DNA from: Oscillospiraceae bacterium
GTDB lineage: Bacteria; Bacillota; Clostridia; Oscillospirales; CAG-272
Assembly: GCA_015065215.1 (NCBI GenBank)
Contig: SVQT01000005.1
Location: 1-63,913, forward strand
Direction of reading: 5' to 3'
DNA: 63,913 nucleotides
Below the pieces are notes generated by a model that had not been told where the DNA came from, searched no databases, and was given only the letters and a program-made list of their open reading frames with translations. Below are positions 46,641-56,020 of this stretch, one piece after another. Each line of letters starts with the position of its first letter. Within the stretch, counting starts at the first letter, position 1. Made by a program: the position numbers and the translations under genes.

Positions 46641-47951
46641 ATGTTGCTAAATATTTTTTATTTATATGCTGTTGTATGGAGCGTGATATTGCTCTTATAT
46701 GGCCTGGGATGGTCGGATCTATGCATTCGGTTAAGCGCGCCGATCGTGCTTTTCGTTTTGTTTATGATCTTGTCCTCTTTGGCGCTTGGATACCTGATGA
46801 GGAAAAAGTTTAAATTTCATAAATTGAGCGAAAACCCTCATAAAAAGCCGTTCGTTACCATTGCGTTAGTCCTTTTCTATATCATTGAATTTATTTGCGC
46901 AAAACATGTCCCTTTAATCTCGGTTATGACCGGAAACTCGTACAACGCGCAAGGCTTTTTTGGCATTCCGGTGGTGCATTCCTGGGTAACAGGCTTTTCC
47001 ATTCTCTATGCCTTCTATTTGGCCTATTTGTTTTTTTGCTTCAAGAAAAAAGGTTTGATTTTTGAATATCTTGGCATTTTTAGTTACTTTTTGCTGCTGT
47101 TCCAACGCCAAAACATGTTGGTTGTGCTGCTTGGCGGGCTGTGGATTGGCGTCGCAAGTCTGGATTTCAAGCGTTTGAGCAGACGGAATAAGATTTTGCT
47201 TTGCGCCGGGGGCGTCGTTGCCATCATTGTACTTGCACTTCTTTTCGGCGTGGTCGGAAATGTGCGATACGGCTTATGGCAATGGTTTGATTCCTCTATG
47301 ATCTGCGAGGTCGGCGCTATCAATGACAGGTGGCCGCCGTTTGTTCCCAAGCTAATGGCATGGGCATATGTGTATATGATCTCGCCGCTGGCAAACCTGC
47401 AATGCAACTATCTGGCGGGAATACAGGCGGGACTTACCTTTGCGGATTATATGTGGCAGCTTGTTCCCAGCTGTTTTGCAAACTATATACCGCACGTTTC
47501 AGCGGTCGATGTAAAGCTATTGCATCCCGCCTTGATCGTTTCTACGGCTTTTGTGGCTGTCTATCGCATTGGCGGAATAGGCGGCATGTTCGCGTTTTAT
47601 TTTATCGAGATCGCACTGATTGTAGCGGTTGTATTTGCCACGCAAAAGCGCATAGAGCATTCTTGCGCATACTATATGGGGTTGTTCTATTTTTTCATGA
47701 TGAACTTCTTTGATAATCCTGTTGCGTATGAAATTACCGCTTTCATGATCATGTATCCGCTCCTATACGAATTGTTTGCTTTGATCGTAAAAGAGGTTAG
47801 AAAATTGATCAGCAAGCACAAAAAGCCTGTTGCGGTTACCGCCGAAACCGACGCACCGACCGTGATACAAGAGGGAGCTGAAAACGACGCGCCGAGCATG
47901 GTACAAGAAGCCGCCTCGAATGATGAACAGCCGCCAGCAGAAGATGACTGA
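46641..47951 (+). CDS. O-antigen polymerase-like (Wzy-type) membrane protein
   Basis: Polytopic protein in polysaccharide operon; hydrophilic C-terminal tail. Confidence 0.7.
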   Translation: MLLNIFYLYAVVWSVILLLYGLGWSDLCIRLSAPIVLFVLFMILSSLALGYLMRKKFKFHKLSENPHKKPFVTIALVLFYIIEFICAKHVPLISVMTGNSYNAQGFFGIPVVHSWVTGFSILYAFYLAYLFFCFKKKGLIFEYLGIFSYFLLLFQRQNMLVVLLGGLWIGVASLDFKRLSRRNKILLCAGGVVAIIVLALLFGVVGNVRYGLWQWFDSSMICEVGAINDRWPPFVPKLMAWAYVYMISPLANLQCNYLAGIQAGLTFADYMWQLVPSCFANYIPHVSAVDVKLLHPALIVSTAFVAVYRIGGIGGMFAFYFIEIALIVAVVFATQKRIEHSCAYYMGLFYFFMMNFFDNPVAYEITAFMIMYPLLYELFALIVKEVRKLISKHKKPVAVTAETDAPTVIQEGAENDAPSMVQEAASNDEQPPAEDD

Positions 47952-47986
47952 CAACACGCATAGGATCCATGTGAAAAGGAATAAAT

Positions 47987-49447
47987 ATGGAGCGTTCTGT
48001 TAATTTAAAAACAATATTGAAAAATTGTTTTTTATCGATTGGCGTTCAATGCGTTTCGCTATTTACAAGCTTTGTTTTGGGCTTTATCGTTCCGAAATTC
48101 ATTGACGAATTGAACTATGCCTATTGGCAAATCTATACCATGTATGCGACCTACACTGGGGTATTGCATTTCGGACTTTTGGATGGCTTGATCCTGCGGT
48201 ATTCTGGTACCGACTTTGAGGATCTGGACAAAAAGAAAATGCGCTCTCAGTGCATGGTGGTATCCGGGTTCAACGTCCTTTTCGCAATTGCCATGAGCCT
48301 GTTTGCTTATTGCGTATGGGATCAGAATTACTTTATTATCGCTTCTTTGTTCGGGGTGGCTGTTGTTACGAAAAATATTGTACTGTATTTTTCGTATCTG
48401 CTTCAGATCGCCAATCGCATCAAGCAATACGCTAAGATTATCTTAGTTCAAAGGGTCGCTTATCTTATTACAGTTGTCATACTGATGATCTCTGGCGTGC
48501 GCGATTTTTATTGGTATTGCATTGCCGATATTATTGGGGATCTGTTCGGTATCGTTGTCGGCGCCTTGCTCAATAGAGGGATGTCTATTGGCAAATTATC
48601 GGCGCCCAAGGATGCTTTTTCTGAGGCGTGGCGCAACCTGAGCGTAGGCTTTTTTCTGCTCATTGCCAATTTTTCCTCCATGTTCATCGTGGGGGGCGCC
48701 AAGTTTATCATTCAAATCAGATGGGACGAGCTGACCTTTGGAAAGGCTTCTTTTAGCTTTAGTGTTGTTAATATCTTTATTGCCTTTATATCCGCCATCA
48801 GCGTTGTTTTGTTTCCTTCTTTAAAAAGGATCGGAACAGAAGAACTGGCACCGCTATACAGCAAAATCCGGAACGTGATTTCGCCGCTGATGTTTGTTGC
48901 CATGCTTTGCTATTTCCCGCTTGCTAAAATCTTGTATTGGTGGTTGCCGCAATATGCGGTAAGCATTCAATATTTAGGCGTTTTGTTGCCTATGATGGTA
49001 TTTACCTCAAAGGTGGGGATCTTGACAGACAATTATCTCAAAGCATATCGCAAAGAACGTTTGATGCTGCTCATCAATGTTGTCGCTATGGCTATTGGGA
49101 TGACCGCATTTTGCCTAAGCGCATATGCCTTTAACAGCCTTGACGCCATCATGTTTTCTGTGGTGCTTACTGTCATGCTCCGATCAGTCATATCCGAGAT
49201 TGCCGTGACCAAAATTGTGGGCAAAACGCCATATGTGGATTTTTTGTTAGAGTTGGCAATGTCGTCCCTGTTTATTGTGGTGGCACGGTACTGCGGTCTG
49301 TTGCAAGGCTTTTTGATTTTCTTAGCGGTGGTTGCTGTTTATATGTTCTTGAAAAGAAAAGCCATCTGCGCTGTTTTGTTGCCGATTTTGCGCAAGGCCT
49401 TTAAAAAAAGCAGAGGGCTTGAAAACGGCAAAGACGACTGCGAATGA
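47987..49447 (+). CDS. polysaccharide flippase (Wzx-type, MOP superfamily)
   Basis: Polytopic about 12 TM, position in operon. Confidence 0.8.
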   Translation: MERSVNLKTILKNCFLSIGVQCVSLFTSFVLGFIVPKFIDELNYAYWQIYTMYATYTGVLHFGLLDGLILRYSGTDFEDLDKKKMRSQCMVVSGFNVLFAIAMSLFAYCVWDQNYFIIASLFGVAVVTKNIVLYFSYLLQIANRIKQYAKIILVQRVAYLITVVILMISGVRDFYWYCIADIIGDLFGIVVGALLNRGMSIGKLSAPKDAFSEAWRNLSVGFFLLIANFSSMFIVGGAKFIIQIRWDELTFGKASFSFSVVNIFIAFISAISVVLFPSLKRIGTEELAPLYSKIRNVISPLMFVAMLCYFPLAKILYWWLPQYAVSIQYLGVLLPMMVFTSKVGILTDNYLKAYRKERLMLLINVVAMAIGMTAFCLSAYAFNSLDAIMFSVVLTVMLRSVISEIAVTKIVGKTPYVDFLLELAMSSLFIVVARYCGLLQGFLIFLAVVAVYMFLKRKAICAVLLPILRKAFKKSRGLENGKDDCE

Positions 49448-49473
49448 ACTATGAAATAAACCGAAGATGAGGT

Positions 49474-50190
49474 ATGTGTATGTCAGAAGAAAATATAAAT
49501 GATAGCACGGTTCTGGCGTGTGAAGAACCGCAAGCTAAGAAAAACACCTGCCGCCGCAAAAGGGGAGGGCGATATATTTGCTATTTGTTTATCAAGCGCA
49601 CGTTTGACATCGTTTCTTCCGCTCTTTTTATACTTCTTTTTTCATGGCTGTACATTATTCTGGCGCTTTTGGTTAAATGTGGCGACGGAGGCAGGGTGTT
49701 TTACAAGCATAAACGGGTTGGAAAAAATGGAAAAGACATTTATTTGCGTAAATTTCGCAGTATGGTAAAGGATGCTGACAAAATACAGCTTCAGCTTACC
49801 CCTGAACAGCAAGAGCAATATGCGCGAGAGTATAAGGTAGATGACGACCCCCGCATTACAAAGTTGGGTAAGTTTTTGCGCAAGACAAGTCTTGACGAGT
49901 TGCCGAATATATTTGCTGTTTTTGTAGGGCATATATCGATGATTGGTCCCCGTCCGATCATGCGTGAGGAGGCGGAAGCCAAATACGGAGAAGATGTAGA
50001 AAAGTTGCTTTCGGTTAAGCCCGGCATGATAGGCTGGTGGGTTGCGAATGGACGAAGCAACTGTACATATGAGAGTGGTCAACGTCAAAAGCTGGAGCTT
50101 TATTATGTAGATCACTGCTCTGTTTGGTTGGATATTAAAATCCTTTTTAAAACTGTGATTAAGGTGATTAAGCGGGATGGTGCCAAGTGA
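49474..50190 (+). CDS. sugar transferase (undecaprenyl-phosphate hexose-1-P transferase, WbaP/WcaJ-like)
   Basis: KRTFDIVSSALF; GRVFYKHKRVGKNGKDIYLRKFRSMV; KTSLDELPNIFAVFVGHISMIGPRP. Confidence 0.93.
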   Translation: MCMSEENINDSTVLACEEPQAKKNTCRRKRGGRYICYLFIKRTFDIVSSALFILLFSWLYIILALLVKCGDGGRVFYKHKRVGKNGKDIYLRKFRSMVKDADKIQLQLTPEQQEQYAREYKVDDDPRITKLGKFLRKTSLDELPNIFAVFVGHISMIGPRPIMREEAEAKYGEDVEKLLSVKPGMIGWWVANGRSNCTYESGQRQKLELYYVDHCSVWLDIKILFKTVIKVIKRDGAK

Positions 50191-50217
50191 CCGACCCAAA
50201 AGAGAAGGAGGAGGCAG

Positions 50218-51525
50218 ATGGAAACTGTATCGCTCAATCAGCGGCCGGTTCCCTTAAAAGGTGCCAAAACGGCATGCGTTTTCCGCCATATTTTTGATTA
50301 TATTATCGCTGCGGTTCTGTTGATCCAATGCAATACGGTTTGGATGACCATTGCGTCGGTCAGACAGCAGATGAGCACCGCTTTGCCAATTGTGCTGTTT
50401 GTTTGCGTTGTTGGGCGCATGGCGCTCTCGATGCGGCGCTTCTCTCTTGCGGAGCTAAAGCGCGACGCGATCTTGCTGGGTGCGCTATGTGCGTATTTGG
50501 CTATACTGTATGCTGTTATCAAGACAAACAAGAATGTTTATTTGTCTTTTGCGTGCATGTTCCTACTTTTGTTGGTCTATTGCCTGATATGTCAGCGTGA
50601 CGGTGTTTCGCAAATCTTACTAAAGTACAGAACGCTTGTTTGCGCAGTGGCTGCGATTTCAATTGTGATGTGGCTTCTTTGTTCGGTCTTTCGGCTGATT
50701 CCGCCGTCCGGTGTCGAGATGACCTCATGGAACGATACCTCTAACAGCGATACGCCGATTGTCAGTTGGTTCGGTCTTTACTTCGAGGCGCAGTCTGGCC
50801 GTAACACCTCGATCTTTACAGAGGGACCTATGGCGGCGTTGCAATATTCGCTGGCACTGCTGATTGAAACGTTTTTGGCCAAAAAGCCACATCCGGTTCT
50901 TTCCGGAATTTTAGTAGCGGCGCTTTGCACCACAATGACCACCACCGGTTTTTTGGTGTTGTTGCTTGTGGCTTTGACCTACATATTGCGATGGCTTTAC
51001 CGAAAAGGATGGTTGCAGAAAAAGGCAGGGAAGATCACGATCGCGACTGTTGGTTCTATAGGGCTTGTGACGGTGATCGTCATTTTGATATGGAAGATTG
51101 ATACCCTTTCGGGTTCGATCCGCTTTGACGATTTGCGTGCCGGTTGGTTAGCGTTTCTGGATGCGCCGCTATTCGGTAACGGCTGTAATAATTTGCCTGC
51201 CATTCAACACTATATGTCGGAATGGCGCCATTTTAATATGGGCTATAGCAGCGGCTTACTTTGGATACTTTCTGACGGGGGACTTTGGCTGGGAGCTGTA
51301 TATCTGTGCCCGATCGTTTTGGCAACGGTCAAGGGTATTCGAAGCCGACATTGGGGCGTTGTTGTCTTTGCGCTCTGTTTGTTCGCGATCTTTTTGATCA
51401 CTGTATTTCAATATTCCTATCTGCTTAGCTTTCTGACGGTTTTTCTGTTGCTTTGGCAACCGCCATTCAACGCAACCCAAAAGGAACCTGTGAGACAGGA
51501 ACTGTCCAAGCAAACAAGCGAATAA
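50218..51525 (+). CDS. O-antigen ligase/polymerase-like membrane protein
   Basis: Polytopic; GRNTSIFTEGPM...; APLFGNGCNNLP resembles O-antigen ligase family loops. Confidence 0.7.
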   Translation: METVSLNQRPVPLKGAKTACVFRHIFDYIIAAVLLIQCNTVWMTIASVRQQMSTALPIVLFVCVVGRMALSMRRFSLAELKRDAILLGALCAYLAILYAVIKTNKNVYLSFACMFLLLLVYCLICQRDGVSQILLKYRTLVCAVAAISIVMWLLCSVFRLIPPSGVEMTSWNDTSNSDTPIVSWFGLYFEAQSGRNTSIFTEGPMAALQYSLALLIETFLAKKPHPVLSGILVAALCTTMTTTGFLVLLLVALTYILRWLYRKGWLQKKAGKITIATVGSIGLVTVIVILIWKIDTLSGSIRFDDLRAGWLAFLDAPLFGNGCNNLPAIQHYMSEWRHFNMGYSSGLLWILSDGGLWLGAVYLCPIVLATVKGIRSRHWGVVVFALCLFAIFLITVFQYSYLLSFLTVFLLLWQPPFNATQKEPVRQELSKQTSE

Positions 51526-51527
51526 CA

Positions 51528-51573
51528 ATCAAAATCAGGCTTTGGGTGCTAGCTCCCAAGGCCTGATTTTGAT
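51528..51573 (+). terminator. intrinsic terminator-like hairpin, 19-bp stem
   Basis: ATCAAAATCAGGCTTTGGG-TGCTAGCT-CCCAAGGCCTGATTTTGAT. Confidence 0.75.
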
Positions 51574-51942
51574 GAAAGCTGACCAACGAGGGGCGGAGAG
51601 GAGGCTTTTTTAGCCGGATTCCCGGCGGCAGTGCGTGTGGTGTGTTGAAAAATCCCCGCCAACGGTACAAGAAAAAGCCAAAAACGCCGTGTCGCCGCCA
51701 TGCGCCAATGAACCGCACAAGCAAGAGGGAAACCGCACTCGTTTGGGCACGTCATTTTCTTGCGATAGATCGTTGCGCAAATTTCTGTCAATCTGCGTTG
51801 GGAGCTAAAATGAAAGGTTTTGTATCCAAATCGAGATTGACAAGCAACCAAACGTGCTGTAAAATGAAATACAAGAAGTATTTTTTAAAACTGGCATCGA
51901 CAGTTCTATTTACGAAAAGCCTGATACGGAAAGGAAACTATC

Positions 51943-54129
51943 ATGAAATATTCATTACCGGAAGTAAGAAAAGATAAAAAATTGAATTTTGAATGGTTTC
52001 CCACCAGGGCTCAGTGCTTTATCTACCGCAATTGGGGCACTGTAACTCCGTTAAAAATGTCGGAAATCCTCAAGTGTACCGAAAAAGAGGTTCTTTTGGC
52101 GGCATCGGATATGGGGCTTGACTTGTCGGTGCGCGTATCAGCCGATTGGGTTGACCGCGGATACATTACGCTAATCAGGAATAATTGGCACTTACTCGAC
52201 TATGACGGGCTTTGCGCTCTTTTGAATTGGGACAAAGAATATCTTGCGTTTATTTTGCAGGAAGATGATTTTTTGTCCGTTAAGCTTGGCGGCTTCAAGC
52301 CTTATACCGAAAATCCAAAACTGGAAGCGTTAAGTGAAGCGCAAAGGCGCCAGACGCAAAAAATCAAGTCGGTGACACAGGAGATATACGCGAGGGTAAA
52401 AGCTTTTACCGTGGCTCCCTTTGACTTTTTTGCAAACACGCATTGCGAAAGGAATTCTTGTGATGCTGAAAATCAGCGTTTTAAGCGTAAAATCATATAC
52501 TCCTATTGCGCGCTGTATGGCGATACCTTTGCTGACAGGCGACTGATCGATCTGTCCTTTCCCGAGAAAATGCTTGATGCTTACAGTAAGCTTGGGATCA
52601 CGGGAATATGGACGCAGGGGGTGTTGTCCAAGCTCGCGCCGTATCCCTTTGTCAAGGGTGAGGACAAGGGCTATAAAACCCGCCTTGACGGTATGAATTA
52701 TCTTGCCCAAAAGCTTGCCCGTCACGGCATGAAGCTGTATCTGTATTTCAACGAGCCGAGAGCTGTGTCAGAAGGGGTGTTGGCCCATCGCGACGACATC
52801 CGTGGACACGTTACGGGAAAAGGCCTTGCCTGTCTTTGCGTGCGCACCGAGCAGGTTCAGCAATATCTCAAGGAAGCAGTAGCTTACGTGGTACGCTCGG
52901 TTCCTGGGCTTGGAGGCATATACACCATCACCGCTTCGGAAAACCAGACCAACTGCCTCAGTAAGATCAAGCCGAAAAATACTCATATGCTCAATTGCCC
53001 GCATTGCAAGGGGCATACCCGCGCTGAAAATTTTGCTCTTGTCAACCAGCTTATTTGCGAGGGGGCGAAATCCGCTGATCCTAACATAGATTGTATCGCG
53101 TTTGGTTGGGAATGGGGCGACGTTGACACATCCTGCGAGGTTGTTGACCGACTCGATCGCGATATTTCGGTGATGAATGTCAGTGAAACAAGAAAAACCA
53201 AGCGGATCGGCGGGGTAGAGACCACCGTGGTGGACTATTCCATGTCGGTAGAAGGCCCCGGCGAGTTCTCGAAAACTCTTTGGAAATATGCCTTTGACCG
53301 TGGGCACAGCACACTCGCGAAAATTCAGGTGAACAATACGTGGGAGCTGTCTACTGTGCCGTATATTCCCGTGTTCGATAAGATATACAATCACATAAAG
53401 GGACTTGTCGAGACGGGGCATGTGGATGGGCTGATGCTGAGCTGGACGCTGGGGGGCTATCCCTCTCCCGTGCTTCAGATGGTGGATATGATGTCAGCTG
53501 AAGCTGACGCTTTGCGCACCCCCCGACAGGTATACGACAGGATTTTTAAGGGAGCGGATATACAGACACTTACACAAGTGTTCGGCATTTTCTCAGACGC
53601 GTTTGACGAATATCCGTTCCATGTGCAGTGCGCTTACAACGGCCCGCAGCAGAGCGCGCCCGCAAATCTTCTCTACAAGACACCAACCGATTTTTCTGCG
53701 ACAATGGTATGCAATCCTTACGATGACCTTAAGGGCTGGAGCGGCATTTTCCCCGTGGACGTATACGTTGGGCAGATTGAAAAGATGGTGAGCAAATGGC
53801 AGAAAGGCTTTGATTTGCTCTCCACCGTCAGTCTTGAGGCCAACCCTTACCTTGGCGAGCTTTACGATGTATCGCTGGCGTGTTTGATCCATTTTCGTTG
53901 CATGCTCAATCAGTGCAAATTTGTGCTGAAAAGAGAAAATATGGCGTCCTGCAAGGATATTATAGAAAATGAGGCAGAGCTTGCCTTTGCCGCGTTGGAA
54001 CTGATTGGAAGAAACGCCACCGTGGGCTATGAGTCCTCAAACCATTATTTCTATACCGCGGGGAACCTTATGGAAAAGATCATCAACTGTCAATATCTGC
54101 TTGACGCTTTAAGTGACAAGGATATATAA
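51943..54129 (+). CDS. uncharacterised glycoside-hydrolase-like protein with N-terminal HTH-like segment
   Basis: 728-aa ORF; NWGTVTPLKMSEILKCTEKEVLLAASDMGL (HTH-like), TIM-barrel-like TITASENQTNC, CPHCKGH, AFGWEWGD. Confidence 0.65.
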   Translation: MKYSLPEVRKDKKLNFEWFPTRAQCFIYRNWGTVTPLKMSEILKCTEKEVLLAASDMGLDLSVRVSADWVDRGYITLIRNNWHLLDYDGLCALLNWDKEYLAFILQEDDFLSVKLGGFKPYTENPKLEALSEAQRRQTQKIKSVTQEIYARVKAFTVAPFDFFANTHCERNSCDAENQRFKRKIIYSYCALYGDTFADRRLIDLSFPEKMLDAYSKLGITGIWTQGVLSKLAPYPFVKGEDKGYKTRLDGMNYLAQKLARHGMKLYLYFNEPRAVSEGVLAHRDDIRGHVTGKGLACLCVRTEQVQQYLKEAVAYVVRSVPGLGGIYTITASENQTNCLSKIKPKNTHMLNCPHCKGHTRAENFALVNQLICEGAKSADPNIDCIAFGWEWGDVDTSCEVVDRLDRDISVMNVSETRKTKRIGGVETTVVDYSMSVEGPGEFSKTLWKYAFDRGHSTLAKIQVNNTWELSTVPYIPVFDKIYNHIKGLVETGHVDGLMLSWTLGGYPSPVLQMVDMMSAEADALRTPRQVYDRIFKGADIQTLTQVFGIFSDAFDEYPFHVQCAYNGPQQSAPANLLYKTPTDFSATMVCNPYDDLKGWSGIFPVDVYVGQIEKMVSKWQKGFDLLSTVSLEANPYLGELYDVSLACLIHFRCMLNQCKFVLKRENMASCKDIIENEAELAFAALELIGRNATVGYESSNHYFYTAGNLMEKIINCQYLLDALSDKDI

Positions 54130-54147
54130 AGAAAAGAGGAAAAACGC

Positions 54148-55167
54148 ATGAAGAACGTAAAGGTTGCCGTCATCGGATACGGCGGAATCGCAAGAGCGCA
54201 CAGCGCTGGGTATAATGCATTGAAAGCCGAGGGTGAACCGATAAGACTTGTTGCGGTATGTGACATTGACCCTGATCAGCTTGCCCGCAAGGTTGCCATC
54301 AACACGGGTGCGGATAAAAGTCGCCTCCCCGCAGACATTCGAACCTACACAAGCGTGGATGCTCTTATCGCAAACGAGGATTTTGATATGGCGGATATTT
54401 GTCTGCCCTCCTATTTGCACAGTGAATATGCGATCAAACTACTAAGAGCCGGGAAACACGTTTTGTCCGAGAAGCCGATGGCGCTGAATGTGCGGCAATG
54501 TGATGCCATGATAGAGGCGGCAAGGGAAGCGGGGCGCAAGCTCATGATCGGCCAGTGTCTACGCTTCAACGCGTGTTACCTGTATCTCAAGGATTGCGTT
54601 GACAGCGGCAGATATGGCAAGCTGCGGCATCTGTTTATGGATCGGCTCAGCGCCCAGCCTCGCTGGGGTTTTGAGCATTGGTTTGAGCAGACCGAGAAGA
54701 GCGGCGGATGCATCCTGGATATGCACATCCATGACGTTGATATGGTACGCTTTTTGCTTGGTGAGCCCGAGGCGGTAAGCACGGTTGCGCTTGATAGGGA
54801 CGTTCGTTGGCAGATCGAAAACACCCGTATGTATTATGAAGGGAAGCTGGTTGTGATCAACGCGTCGTGGGATGAGGCGGCAAGCTGTAAGTTCAAGGCA
54901 AGCTACCGCGCGAGATTTGAGCGGGCAACCGTTTGCTATGATGGCGGCACGGTCACGGTTTATCCCGATGAGGGGGAGCCTTTCGCCCCGGCGCTCACGC
55001 ATCAAAGCCATCATATTACGCAAGAGATTCGCGCTTTCCTGCATGAGCTGCTGGAGGGTAGGCTGGTGAGCGATGTCAATCCCCCCGAGAGCGCGAGAGA
55101 GTCGGTAAGGGTGATCGAAAAGCTCCGTGAAAGCGCGGCGCGCGGCGGAGCAATCATAAAGCTTTAA
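54148..55167 (+). CDS. Gfo/Idh/MocA family oxidoreductase
   Basis: KVAVIGYGGIARAHSAGY; KHVLSEKPMALNVRQCDAMI; DMHIHDVDM. Confidence 0.95.
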   Translation: MKNVKVAVIGYGGIARAHSAGYNALKAEGEPIRLVAVCDIDPDQLARKVAINTGADKSRLPADIRTYTSVDALIANEDFDMADICLPSYLHSEYAIKLLRAGKHVLSEKPMALNVRQCDAMIEAAREAGRKLMIGQCLRFNACYLYLKDCVDSGRYGKLRHLFMDRLSAQPRWGFEHWFEQTEKSGGCILDMHIHDVDMVRFLLGEPEAVSTVALDRDVRWQIENTRMYYEGKLVVINASWDEAASCKFKASYRARFERATVCYDGGTVTVYPDEGEPFAPALTHQSHHITQEIRAFLHELLEGRLVSDVNPPESARESVRVIEKLRESAARGGAIIKL

Positions 55168-55182
55168 GGAGTGAGGTTGAAA

Positions 55183-56019
55183 ATGCAGAACAGTATCGGC
55201 GTTCAAATCGTTTATAAAACAACAACAGACCTTGATAAAGAATTGAAAAAGGCGATCGACATGGAGCTGGAATCCTGCCAGCTTTGCATCTGGGACGAGG
55301 CTATATTTAGTGATGAGTATGCCGCCAAGGTAAACGAAGCTGTTCAAAATAACAGCTTCAAAATCACGTCGGTGTGGGCCGGCTGGGGGGGACCTCGCGA
55401 GTGGAATTTTACCTACGGCCCCTCAACCATCGGTCTTGTCCCCGCGGCGTACAGAGATGCCAGAGTGCAAGCCTTGAAAAAGGCTGCCGATTTTGCTGAA
55501 AAAATAGGCGTTGACAGGATCGTGACCCACGTGGGCTTCATTCCCGAAAATCCGGACAGCCCGGATTTTGCGGGAACCGTGGCGGCCCTGCGCCATCTTT
55601 GCAAATACTTAAAGGCCAAAAATCAATATTTCCTGTTTGAAACCGGGCAGGAAACGCCGATTACGCTGTTGCGCACCATACAAGCCATCGGATATGAGAA
55701 TGTCGGCATCAACTTTGATACTGCTAATCTTCTTCTGTACGGCAAGGCCAATCCCCTGGATGCGCTGGACGTTTTCGGGCAATACGTGATGGAAACGCAT
55801 ATCAAGGACGGCTTTTATCCCACCGATGGCATGTTACTTGGCAAAGAGGCGCCTGTCGGAGAGGGGCGGGCAAACATTCGCGCCATTGTAAAAAAGCTCG
55901 GTGAACTCGGCTATACGGGTACGCTTACCATTGAAAGAGAAATCTCGGGCGAGCAGCAGATCAAGGATATTATCATGGCCAGAGACCTGCTGCGTGAATG
56001 GATGCGGGAACTTGGCTGA
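55183..56019 (+). CDS. sugar phosphate isomerase/epimerase (AP endonuclease 2/xylose isomerase-like TIM barrel)
   Basis: RIVTHVGFIPEN; NVGINFDTANLLLYG; ETHIKDGFYP; TLTIEREISG. Confidence 0.9.
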   Translation: MQNSIGVQIVYKTTTDLDKELKKAIDMELESCQLCIWDEAIFSDEYAAKVNEAVQNNSFKITSVWAGWGGPREWNFTYGPSTIGLVPAAYRDARVQALKKAADFAEKIGVDRIVTHVGFIPENPDSPDFAGTVAALRHLCKYLKAKNQYFLFETGQETPITLLRTIQAIGYENVGINFDTANLLLYGKANPLDALDVFGQYVMETHIKDGFYPTDGMLLGKEAPVGEGRANIRAIVKKLGELGYTGTLTIEREISGEQQIKDIIMARDLLREWMRELG

Positions 56020-56020
56020 T

